Positions 1-5,449 are shown, numbered from the stretch's first letter. The stretch: 5,456 bases of DNA from an uncultured Clostridia bacterium (GCA_947581885.1 CANPWF010000121.1:1-5456), one strand, 5' to 3'. Translations and numbers: made by a program. The notes: generated from the sequence alone by a model not told the origin.

Positions 1-561
1 CTCTGCCTTGCGCTTTTCTGCGCCTGCGACAAGACAGAAACCGAACTCGGGCTGGACACGGGGGACATGCTCCTTCGCGAAAAAACGCCCATCTACGACA
101 GCGACGATCGGGGCACCCTCGAAGAGCGGCTTTCCCGTATCTCCGCCGACCTCATCGAACGGGCGGTGGAGATGATCGGGCGGGGGGAGCTTCCCCTCGA
201 AAAGCAGGGCGAGGGCTTCACCTGCAAGAAAGTTCAGCGCACGGAGGTGGACTTTTCCAAGTCCGCCCGCGAGGTGAGCTGTCTTATCCGCGGGCTCTCT
301 CCCTCTCCCTTCGCCTTCGCGAGAGTGGGGGAACAGGTGTTGAATTTTTGGTTTGCGGAGGAAGTTCCCTGCGCGGAAGAGGTCCCCGCGGGGACGGTTG
401 TCGTCGCTTCCCCCAAGGAGGGCTTCCTCATCAAATGCGGGGAGAACGCCATAAGCGTCCTCGAATTGCAGCCTGCAGGCGGGAGAAGAATGTCGGCGCG
501 GGATTTCCTCAACGGCAGAAAGATTTCGAAGGGGGCGAAATTTGACCAACCCCTTCTATGA
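1..561 (+). CDS. fmt: Methionyl-tRNA formyltransferase, C-terminal part (5' end outside window)
   Basis: Fmt transfers a formyl group from 10-formyl-tetrahydrofolate to Met-tRNA(fMet) in the cytoplasm before translation initiation. The frame is open from base 1, giving 186 residues before TGA at 559-561. Seen: GLDTGDMLL at fragment residues 17-25, the conserved end of the catalytic domain; its Asp19 corresponds to the catalytic Asp144 of the E. coli enzyme. Then come the linker helix, the C-terminal OB-like tRNA-binding domain with TCKKVQRTEVDFSKSA and LIRGLSPSPFAF (family: IDWS..A..I...IRG.NPWP.A), and the terminal LELQPAGGRRMSARDFLNGR (family: LQ.EGK..M...DFL.G). An internal ATG at 67 is not the start, because homology continues upstream of it. 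The first 16 residues (cysteine-rich, then DKTETEL) match the family poorly and the usual TGVT segment is not visible; see findings. The 3' end overlaps rsmB by 20 bases. The family call is secure; the 5' edge is uncertain. Confidence 0.92.
   Translation, partial: LCLALFCACDKTETELGLDTGDMLLREKTPIYDSDDRGTLEERLSRISADLIERAVEMIGRGELPLEKQGEGFTCKKVQRTEVDFSKSAREVSCLIRGLSPSPFAFARVGEQVLNFWFAEEVPCAEEVPAGTVVVASPKEGFLIKCGENAISVLELQPAGGRRMSARDFLNGRKISKGAKFDQPLL
529..535 (+). promoter_or_regulatory. Ribosome binding site deciding the rsmB TTG start
   Basis: AAGGGGG lies six bases before TTG at 542, inside the end of fmt. It supports the TTG start because the first in-frame ATG of rsmB is codon 89, which would remove most of the N-terminal domain. 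Confidence 0.65.
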
Positions 562-1765
562 TCCCTACCGCCTCCTCTCGCGGGTGTACCAAAACGGGGC
601 GCACTTGAAGATCGCCCTTGCCGAGGAACCCATCGAGGAACTGCACCGCGCCCGCACGGTAAAAACGGTGTACGGCGTGCTCGAAAACGACGGGTATCTC
701 TCCCTGTGCATCCGCACCTTCGCGCCCAAAACGCCAAAAGCGGCGGTGCGCATCGTGTTGAAGATCGCGCTGTATCACCTTGTTTTCCTGAAAAAGCCGC
801 GCTACATGGTGACGGATACGGCGGCGGACCTCTTGAAAAAACTCGGGAAAGAGGGGACGGCGGGGTTCGCGAACGCCTTTTTAAGAAGGTTCGACGAAAC
901 GAAAGTCGTTCTCCCCGAAGGGGACGAGGGGCTTTCCGTAAAAAGCAATTTCCCGCTCTTCGCCATCAAAATGCTGAGGGAAAAGTACGGCGAGCGGACG
1001 GAGCAAATCGTTTTGGCGAGATCTTCGGGCGTTGCGGTGCGCTTCGAACGGAATATGGAGAATTTTCTCGATCGGGAACATCTCGACTCGCCCTTCGAGG
1101 GTGTGAAGATCTTCCGTAGTTTTGCGCGGGAAGAGGGGTACGACCGCGGCGATTATACCTTCCAATCGGTGGGGAGCGTGGCGATCTGCGAGGCGATCGA
1201 GCCCTGCGAGAACCTTCTCGATGCGTGCGCCGCCCCCGGGGGGAAGTCGGTGCTCCTTTCAAAGAAGTGCAGCCATATCACCGCGTGCGACGTGCATCCT
1301 CACCGCGTTTCGCTTATCATAAGTTACTGCTCTCGCATGGGCGCGAATAACGTGACCGCCCTTGAAAAGGACAGCGCAATTTTCGACCCCGTGTCGGAAA
1401 AACACTTCGACGGGGTGCTCGTGGATGCGCCGTGCACGGGGCTCGGGACGGTATCGGAGAACCCCGACCTCGCCTTGAACAAGACGGAGGAAGATCTCGC
1501 TTCCTTGCAAAAGACGCAACTTGAAATCCTTTCGAACTGCTCGAACTACGTGAAGGAAGGCGGCGCGTTGTACTATTCGACCTGCTCTGTTCTCCCGCCC
1601 GAAAACGACGGGACGGTGAAAAAGTTCCTCGCCGAACATTCGGCGTTTTCCATTGAAAAGATCGGTTCCCCGCTTATGCACGAAATTACCGAATTCGGGC
1701 TTCAATTTTTGCCCGATACGGCGTTCGGCGCGGGGTTCTACATCGCAAAGATGAGGCGGAAATGA
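542..1765 (+). CDS. rsmB: 16S rRNA (cytosine(967)-C(5))-methyltransferase RsmB
   Basis: RsmB uses S-adenosylmethionine to methylate C5 of cytosine 967 (E. coli numbering) in 16S rRNA. The 407-residue product has an N-terminal NusB-like RNA-binding domain (about residues 5-120, ending GFANAFLRRF) and a C-terminal NOL1/NOP2/Sun-type Rossmann methyltransferase domain. Visible motifs: DACAAPGGKS at 227-236 (SAM binding), DAPCTGLG at 295-302 with Cys298, and YSTCS at 345-349 with Cys348. These are the two cysteines used by RNA m5C methyltransferases: the motif VI Cys attacks C6 and the motif IV Cys helps release the product. The C-terminal GAGFYIAKM matches the usual GDGFF.AKL ending. The expected QD..S block reads QSVGS at 208-212, a mild divergence. 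It is slightly shorter than typical (about 430-450). The start is TTG with a good ribosome binding site; it overlaps fmt by 20 bases and rlmN by 4. RsmF or another m5C enzyme is less likely because of the NusB-like domain and the neighbours. Confidence 0.95.
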   Translation: MTNPFYDPYRLLSRVYQNGAHLKIALAEEPIEELHRARTVKTVYGVLENDGYLSLCIRTFAPKTPKAAVRIVLKIALYHLVFLKKPRYMVTDTAADLLKKLGKEGTAGFANAFLRRFDETKVVLPEGDEGLSVKSNFPLFAIKMLREKYGERTEQIVLARSSGVAVRFERNMENFLDREHLDSPFEGVKIFRSFAREEGYDRGDYTFQSVGSVAICEAIEPCENLLDACAAPGGKSVLLSKKCSHITACDVHPHRVSLIISYCSRMGANNVTALEKDSAIFDPVSEKHFDGVLVDAPCTGLGTVSENPDLALNKTEEDLASLQKTQLEILSNCSNYVKEGGALYYSTCSVLPPENDGTVKKFLAEHSAFSIEKIGSPLMHEITEFGLQFLPDTAFGAGFYIAKMRRK

Positions 1766-2802
1766 AGCGCGTTTTGCAGGATCTCGATATCTCCGAGATC
1801 GAAAATCTCATCAAAGACGCGGGCGAGAGACCCTACCGCGCCGTACAGCTTTGGGAGTGCATGCAGCGCGGGCTCCCCGTCTCCCGTGCGCCCGTTCCTT
1901 CTTCCTTGAAGGAGAACATCTTACAGGATTTCGAGGACGAGCCCGTGCGCGTGAAGGAGGTGTTCCGCTCTGCGGACGGGACGGAGAAATTTTTGTTCGA
2001 ACTTGCGGACGGCAACCTCGTCGAGGGCGTGCTCATGCGCTACAACTACGGAAACACGCAGTGCCTCTCCACGCAGGTCGGCTGCCGCATGGGGTGCAAG
2101 TTCTGCGCTTCCACCCTTCACGGGAGGACGAGGGACCTCTCGGCGGGGGAAATGCTCGCGACCGTTCTTCTCGTCAACCGCCTCGAAGGGGGAACTGCCA
2201 AGGAGAGGAAGGTCACCAATCTCGTTCTCATGGGGAGCGGCGAACCCTTCGATAACTACGAAAACGTCGTCAAGTTCCTGCGGCTTTTGACTTCCCCCAA
2301 CGGTATCAACATGAGCCCGCGGAACGTATCGCTTTCCACCTGCGGGCTGGTGCCCGAGATGCGGCGATTCGCCGAGGAGAATATTCCGCTCAATCTCACC
2401 GTCTCCCTCCATGCGGTGACGGATGAAGAGCGTCGCCGCACCATGCCCATCGCGAACAGGTATTCTATCCGCGAGATCCTCGATGCCTGCGCATATTACT
2501 TCGAAAAGACGGGCAGACGGTATATCTTCGAATATTCCCTCATCGAAGGGGAGAATGCGGACGAAGCGCACGCCCGCGCTTTGAGTAAATTATTGAAGGG
2601 GAAGCCCTGCCACGTCAATCTCATCCGCCTCAACGAGGTGAAGGAGCGCGATTTGAAGGGCACCGACGAAAAGACGGCGTACAGGTTTTTGGGTGTTTTG
2701 GAGAAAAATGGCATCTCGGCGACCCTTCGCCGCACCATGGGCGCGGACATCGGCGGTGCCTGCGGTCAACTCCGCGCAAGCTATCTTGCGGAAGAGAATT
2801 GA
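1762..2802 (+). CDS. rlmN: Dual-specificity 23S rRNA A2503 / tRNA A37 C2-methyltransferase RlmN
   Basis: RlmN is a radical-SAM enzyme that methylates C2 of adenosine 2503 in 23S rRNA, and in E. coli also A37 of some tRNAs. The product is 346 residues, normal for the family. The N-terminal accessory domain shows ERPYRAVQLWECMQRG (22-37). The [4Fe-4S] motif is C108-x3-C112-x2-C115, preceded by QCLSTQVG with Cys101 (counterpart of E. coli Cys118). MGSGEPFDNYENV (157-169) is the SAM-binding GEP block. RRTMGADIGGACGQLR (323-338) holds Cys334, counterpart of the methyl-carrying Cys355. The LMGSGEP block and the rRNA-modification context favour RlmN over the antibiotic-resistance paralogue Cfr. ATG 1762 overlaps the rsmB stop (ATGA), with GAGG at 1753-1756 upstream, so translation is probably coupled. 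In B. subtilis the next genes would be prpC and prkC; here an intergenic gap and a promoter follow. Confidence 0.96.
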   Translation: MKRVLQDLDISEIENLIKDAGERPYRAVQLWECMQRGLPVSRAPVPSSLKENILQDFEDEPVRVKEVFRSADGTEKFLFELADGNLVEGVLMRYNYGNTQCLSTQVGCRMGCKFCASTLHGRTRDLSAGEMLATVLLVNRLEGGTAKERKVTNLVLMGSGEPFDNYENVVKFLRLLTSPNGINMSPRNVSLSTCGLVPEMRRFAEENIPLNLTVSLHAVTDEERRRTMPIANRYSIREILDACAYYFEKTGRRYIFEYSLIEGENADEAHARALSKLLKGKPCHVNLIRLNEVKERDLKGTDEKTAYRFLGVLEKNGISATLRRTMGADIGGACGQLRASYLAEEN

Positions 2803-2833
2803 ACTTTCCACCGAAAAATTTTTTTATTTTTTC

Positions 2834-2862
2834 TTGACAATTGGTCATAATTATGCTACAAT
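2834..2862 (+). promoter_or_regulatory. Strong sigma-A/sigma-70-type promoter with extended -10
   Basis: A consensus -35 TTGACA (2834-2839), a 17-base spacer and -10 TACAAT (2857-2862, one mismatch) are preceded by TGC (2854-2856), an extended -10 element. The predicted transcription start is near 2869. Directly upstream, 2814-2832 is an A5-T7-A-T6 tract of the kind that acts as an UP element. The promoter lies in the only sizeable AT-rich gap of the window and should drive the antitoxin gene, rpe, thiN, the small ORF and the dipeptidase as one unit. Consensus match is seen; activity is inferred. Confidence 0.85.
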
Positions 2863-2885
2863 AATGGCACAATAACGTATAATAA
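2846..2885 (+). promoter_or_regulatory. Candidate operator repeats over the antitoxin promoter
   Basis: A perfect 10-base palindrome, CATAATTATG, occupies 2846-2855 between -35 and -10. Overlapping and following it are direct repeats ACAATAA at 2858-2864 and 2869-2875 and the near copy ATAATAA at 2879-2885, starts 11 and 10 bases apart, about one helical turn. Phd/YefM antitoxins are known to repress their own promoters through short operators, so these are plausible binding sites for the product of the gene at 2900. In such AT-rich DNA, chance repeats are also possible. Confidence 0.4.
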
Positions 2886-2899
2886 GATGGAGGTGCAAG

Positions 2900-3175
2900 A
2901 TGCCGCAGATCATTCCGATTCGGGATTTGAGAGATACAACGAAGCTCTCGGAGATGTGCAATGCAAGCAACGAGCCGATTTTCGTCACGAAGAACGGCTA
3001 TGGAGACATGGTCGTTATGAGCATGACCGCCTATGAGAAGAGGCTTGCGCAAGTAGAGATGTACATGAAGATCATGGAAGGGAAGGCGCAAGCGGATCGC
3101 GGGGAGCTCGTCGACGGGCCTGCCGCGATTGCAAAACTGAGGGAAAAGTACAGTAAAAATTCGGAGGAAGTATGA
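2900..3175 (+). CDS. Phd/YefM-family antitoxin, orphan (no adjacent toxin)
   Basis: The 91-residue product matches the Phd/YefM antitoxin family: IIPIRDLRDTTKLSEM (4-19), NEPIFVTKNGYGDMVVMS (24-41) and TAYEKRL (43-49) fit the N-terminal fold (family: I...E.R.NL, then G.PV.IT.NG...AV..S...YE) that dimerises and binds DNA. Residues 50-91 form a charged, probably helical tail ending LREKYSKNSEEV, the part that in relatives wraps a RelE/ParE- or Doc-type toxin. ATG 2900 has GGAGG at 2889-2893, six bases upstream. Relatives normally sit just before a toxin gene; here rpe begins at the stop codon (ATGA, 3172-3175) and no toxin-like ORF is found in the window. All four prolines use CCG or CCT, while neighbours favour CCC, and the gene is less GC-rich (about 52% over 2941-3060), hinting at separate origin. 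Roles as autorepressor of this unit, or as antitoxin to a distant toxin, are inference. Confidence 0.88.
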   Translation: MPQIIPIRDLRDTTKLSEMCNASNEPIFVTKNGYGDMVVMSMTAYEKRLAQVEMYMKIMEGKAQADRGELVDGPAAIAKLREKYSKNSEEV

Positions 3176-3822
3176 ACATCAAGATCGCGCCGTCGATTCT
3201 GGCGAGCGACTTTGCAAGGCTCGGGGAAGCGGTGGAAAGGTTGGAAAAGTGCGGGGCGGACCTCGTGCACTGCGACGTGATGGACGGCAACTTTGTGCCG
3301 CCCGTGACCTTCGGTGCCCAAGCGGTGAAAGCCATTCGTCCGCATACGAAATTGCCTCTCGACTGTCATTTGATGGTCCTTCACCCCGAAACGCACATCG
3401 AGGACTTCGCTTCCGCGGGGGCGGACCTGATCACCGTTCATGTGGAAACGTGCAACATCCCCGCTCTCTTCAAGCAAATCGAAAGTTTCCATATCAAAAA
3501 GAGCGCGGTCGTCAACCCCGAAACGCCCGAAAATAGGCTCTTCCCCGCCATCGACGAGGGGGCGGATATGGTGCTACTTATGAGCGTGCACCCCGGTTGG
3601 GGCGGGCAGAAGTTCATTCAAGAATCGTTGAAGAAGATCGAGGCGGTCAGAAATTACTGCGTCAAAGTCGGCAAGCCCGACCTCGATATCGAAGTGGACG
3701 GCGGCATCACCGAAGAGAACGTGAAGGACGTGATCGCGGCGGGGGCGAACGTCATCGTCGCGGGGAGCACCGTCTTTCGCGCCAAGGACATGGCGGCGAC
3801 CATCCGAAGGCTGCGCGGATGA
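3172..3822 (+). CDS. rpe: Ribulose-phosphate 3-epimerase
   Basis: Rpe interconverts D-ribulose 5-phosphate and D-xylulose 5-phosphate in the cytoplasmic pentose phosphate pathway. The 216-residue product is a normal-length TIM barrel. Visible: IAPSILASDF at 5-14; HCDVMDGNFVPP at 33-44; CHLMV at 65-69; SVHPGWGGQKFI at 138-149 (phosphate-gripping loop); and EVDGGI at 174-179. His33, Asp35, His66 and Asp176 are the metal ligands, with Asp35 and Asp176 as the proton-transfer pair. Two conserved blocks differ from the commonest forms: NPETP (115-119, usually NPGTP) and SVHPGWGG (usually SVNPGFGG). ATG 3172 overlaps the antitoxin stop and has GGAGG at 3163-3167, so expression depends on the antitoxin's promoter and probably on translational coupling. 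The following thiN gene is its normal partner; the normal upstream neighbour rsgA is missing. The related allulose-6-phosphate epimerase AlsE is unlikely given the context. Confidence 0.95.
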   Translation: MNIKIAPSILASDFARLGEAVERLEKCGADLVHCDVMDGNFVPPVTFGAQAVKAIRPHTKLPLDCHLMVLHPETHIEDFASAGADLITVHVETCNIPALFKQIESFHIKKSAVVNPETPENRLFPAIDEGADMVLLMSVHPGWGGQKFIQESLKKIEAVRNYCVKVGKPDLDIEVDGGITEENVKDVIAAGANVIVAGSTVFRAKDMAATIRRLRG

Positions 3823-4445
3823 AGGACGAACGGAAAAATTTCGTCATCCTTCTGAACGGCGAACCCTATCGCGGCGAGATCGACGCAGAAAACAGCACCG
3901 TCCTCTGTTGTGACGGTGCCTATTCTTGGGCGAAAAACAGGGTGCGGATCGACGAGAATTTGGGCGATTTCGATTCGCTTTCCGAGGTTCCTTCTCCCTT
4001 GCCTTCCCAAAGATTTCCCGCCGAAAAGAACGAGACGGACGGCGAACTCGCGGTGGACAGGGCTCTTTCTCTCGGCGCGACGGACATCGATTTTTACGGC
4101 GGCGAGGGGAAGCGGGCGGACCATTTCCTCGGAAATTTGCATCTTCTGTATAAGGCGAAAAAACTTGGCGTAAACGCTCGCCTCATCGGGAACGAGGCGG
4201 AATTTACTCTCTGCGGGGAAGGGGAACAGCAATTCCCCTGCAAAGTCGGGCAGACGTTTTCGCTGTTGCCTTTCGGCGGCGACGCGCATATCATGGAATT
4301 GAAAGGGGTGAAATACGCCGCCGACGATCTTCTGCTTTCCTACGGCTCCACGCGCGGCGTTTCCAATTTGACGAAGGAAGAAAAGTTCTCCTTCCGCGTC
4401 GAAAAGGGGTATGTGCTCGTCGTCATCAATGAGGAGGTCGTATGA
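3819..4445 (+). CDS. thiN: Thiamine pyrophosphokinase
   Basis: The enzyme transfers pyrophosphate from ATP to thiamine, giving thiamine diphosphate, the cofactor of transketolase, pyruvate dehydrogenase and others. The product is 208 residues, normal for the YloS/ThiN family. Motifs in order: CCDGAYSWA (30-38; family D.G...), LGDFDSL (48-54), EKNETDGELAVDRAL (69-83; family DK..TD...A), and YGGEGKRADHFLGNLHLL (93-110; family GG.G.R.DH.L.NL), together forming the nucleotide/metal-binding N domain. The C-terminal beta domain ends with SYGSTRGVSN (174-183; family S.G...SN), which contributes to the thiamine site. The frame is open upstream to 3597 inside rpe, but homology begins after ATG 3819, which overlaps the rpe stop as ATGA with GAAGG at 3806-3810. 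The rpe-thiN pair is conserved in Bacillota, and both genes serve transketolase chemistry. Confidence 0.93.
   Translation: MKDERKNFVILLNGEPYRGEIDAENSTVLCCDGAYSWAKNRVRIDENLGDFDSLSEVPSPLPSQRFPAEKNETDGELAVDRALSLGATDIDFYGGEGKRADHFLGNLHLLYKAKKLGVNARLIGNEAEFTLCGEGEQQFPCKVGQTFSLLPFGGDAHIMELKGVKYAADDLLLSYGSTRGVSNLTKEEKFSFRVEKGYVLVVINEEVV
4433..4437 (+). promoter_or_regulatory. GGAGG ribosome binding site at the end of thiN
   Basis: GGAGG ends four bases before ATG 4442, which starts the 21-codon ORF. It is 66 bases from the dipeptidase start at 4504, too far to serve it directly. It may originally have served the dipeptidase before the 62-base segment arrived (inference). Confidence 0.6.
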
Positions 4446-4507
4446 TCGTCTGCGTTAAGCCGCCGCGCCTTTTGCGGCTCGTGCTTCGGCTCTTTTACAG
4501 GGGATGA
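4442..4507 (+). CDS. Possible 21-residue coupling peptide, hypothetical
   Basis: An ORF of 21 codons, MIVCVKPPRLLRLVLRLFYR plus Gly, runs from ATG 4442 to TGA 4505-4507. It overlaps the thiN stop (ATGA 4442-4445) and the dipeptidase start (ATGA 4504-4507) and is preceded by GGAGG at 4433-4437. The peptide is basic and hydrophobic and I recognise no family. The simplest role is translational: ribosomes that read it end on the dipeptidase start, whose own AGGGG is adjacent to ATG and too close for normal use. It may be a by-product of inserted repeat DNA rather than a functional peptide. Double overlap and ribosome binding site are seen; function is inferred. Confidence 0.45.
   Translation: MIVCVKPPRLLRLVLRLFYRG
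4446..4507. repeat. Putative 62-base inserted segment with hairpin, bounded by ATGA
   Basis: ATGA occurs at 4442-4445 and 4504-4507. Removing one copy plus the 58 bases between would restore a standard thiN/dipeptidase ATGA overlap with GGAGG at proper distance. The segment contains an inverted repeat, AGCCGC (4458-4463) and GCGGCT (4474-4479), with a 10-base loop, plus CGGCTC twice (4475-4480, 4487-4492). The 4-base flanking repeat resembles a target duplication but could be coincidence, since ATGA overlaps are common here. No known insertion-sequence ends are seen. Confidence 0.35.
4466..4484. repeat. Short repeat motif, copy 1 (upstream of dipeptidase)
   Basis: CGCCTT, then TTG, then CGGCTCGTGC. 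The last ten bases and the CGCCTT block recur at 5433-5449 with a shorter spacer (A instead of TTG). It could be part of a dispersed intergenic repeat; two short copies alone do not prove this. Confidence 0.35.
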
Positions 4508-5376
4508 AATTTATCGATCTGCACTGCGACGCTCTCACGAAAGAGGGCGTCGCCGTCGTTTCCGAGGAAAATTTGCGGGCGGCGGGGGTGAAAGTGCAAT
4601 GCTTTGCCGCATTCGTGAACGGGGAAAAGGGGGAAGGTTTTGCCCGCTTTTTGTCCCTTGCCGACAAGTTCGAAAGAGTATGTAAGCAAGAAAATTTCCA
4701 CCCCATTCGCGCATTTTCCTCCCTTTCGGCGGGGGTGAACGCCCTGCTCACCGTCGAGGGCGGCGAGGCGATCGAGGAGCTTTCTCATCTCGACGAGATG
4801 AAAAAACGGGGCGTGAAGACGATCGGGCTTACATGGAACCGCCCCAACGCGCTCGGCTTCCCGCACGGCGAAAAGGGGGGCTTGACGAAATTCGGGAAAG
4901 CGTGCGTCGAGAGAATGTGCGATCGGAAGATCTTGCCCGACGTTGCCCATGGGAGCGACGAACTCGTCGGGGACGTGGCGGACATCTGCAAGGGGCGGGG
5001 CATGCCCTTTGTGTGCAGTCATGCGGGGGCGCGGGCGGCGTATTCCTGCTCGCGCAACCTCTCCGACGGGAGCATCCGAAAAATTGCGGAGAGCGGCGGC
5101 GTTGTAGGGGTATATTTCGTGGCGAAATTTCTGTCGAAGGATGTTAGCGCGGAGGGGCAGAGAGAGGCGATCTTCGCCCATATCGAACACATTCGGAAGG
5201 TGGGCGGCGAGGACGTGCTCGCGCTCGGGAGCGATTTCGACGGTGCCCCGCCCAACCCGTATATCAAGACCCCAGCCGACCTTCCCAAACTTGCGGTGGA
5301 AGTGTGCTTACGGTATTCTTATCGGTTTGCGGAGAAGTTCTTCTTCCGCAACGCCCTGCGCGTATTGGGCGGGTGA
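4504..5376 (+). CDS. Membrane dipeptidase (renal dipeptidase) family metallopeptidase, M19
   Basis: Family M19 enzymes are binuclear zinc hydrolases of the amidohydrolase superfamily that cleave dipeptides, in some cases with a D-residue. Visible: IDLHCDAL (4-11) with zinc ligands His7 and Asp9; TVEGGEAI (83-90) with bridging Glu85; DVAHGS (146-151) with His149; CSHAGARA (171-178) with His173; RNLSDGSIRKIAESGGVVGVYF (184-205); and LGSDFDGA (241-248) with Asp244. All six expected ligands are present, so it is probably active. DVAHGS replaces the commoner DLSH.S. At 290 residues it is slightly short, and no signal peptide or membrane segment is seen, so a cytoplasmic enzyme is likely, perhaps in peptide or peptidoglycan-fragment turnover. 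ATG 4504 is the only supported start: an in-frame stop lies at 4456-4458 and no other start codon follows it. Translation probably depends on coupling from the small ORF. Not a usual member of this cluster. Substrate unknown. Confidence 0.9.
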   Translation: MKFIDLHCDALTKEGVAVVSEENLRAAGVKVQCFAAFVNGEKGEGFARFLSLADKFERVCKQENFHPIRAFSSLSAGVNALLTVEGGEAIEELSHLDEMKKRGVKTIGLTWNRPNALGFPHGEKGGLTKFGKACVERMCDRKILPDVAHGSDELVGDVADICKGRGMPFVCSHAGARAAYSCSRNLSDGSIRKIAESGGVVGVYFVAKFLSKDVSAEGQREAIFAHIEHIRKVGGEDVLALGSDFDGAPPNPYIKTPADLPKLAVEVCLRYSYRFAEKFFFRNALRVLGG

Positions 5377-5379
5377 GGG

Positions 5380-5412
5380 GGGCGTGCAAGTCCGCTCGTG
5401 TTGCGCACGTCC
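5380..5412 (+). other. Hairpin downstream of the dipeptidase gene
   Basis: GGGCGTGC (5380-5387) pairs with GCACGTCC (5405-5412): eight base pairs including one G-U, with a 17-base loop, starting four bases after the stop codon. No T-run follows, so it is not a standard intrinsic terminator. It could be an mRNA-end structure or part of repeat DNA. I see no gene in the rest of 5377-5456. Confidence 0.3.
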
Positions 5413-5432
5413 GTCCTTCAACGTTGTTACTT

Positions 5433-5449
5433 CGCCTTACGGCTCGTGC
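5433..5449. repeat. Short repeat motif, copy 2 (downstream of dipeptidase)
   Basis: CGCCTT, then A, then CGGCTCGTGC, matching 4466-4484 except for the spacer. The window ends seven bases later, so the extent of the repeat cannot be judged. Confidence 0.35.

Noticed and set aside
67..561. Reading the first ORF as a separate small gene or a lipoprotein (LFCAC resembling a lipobox)
   Set aside because: Sequence from GLDTGDM to the stop matches the Fmt C-terminus throughout, and fmt directly upstream of rsmB is the expected order, so the cysteines are not a credible lipobox.
881..1705. Long minus-strand ORFs opposite rsmB and similar ones opposite rlmN, thiN and the dipeptidase
   Set aside because: They are antisense shadows of well-supported genes, with arginine-rich low-complexity products and no recognisable domains.
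2775..2832. Possible intrinsic terminator for fmt-rsmB-rlmN: stem CGCAAG/CTTGCG (2775-2790) and the later T-rich tract
   Set aside because: The stem is only 6 bp, lies within the rlmN coding sequence, and is separated from the T-run by about 28 bases. The A/T tract is better explained as an UP element for the promoter at 2834. Read-through from rlmN into the antitoxin gene cannot be excluded.
2878..2883. TATAAT as a second -10 box
   Set aside because: No -35-like hexamer lies 16-18 bases upstream, and it is too close to the ribosome binding site to be the main promoter; it is more likely part of the AT-rich repeat series.
3597..3818. Upstream extension of the thiN reading frame inside rpe
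   Set aside because: The translated extension is arginine-rich with no family similarity and lies wholly within the well-supported rpe gene; ATG 3819 fits the normal ThiN length and the ATGA overlap.
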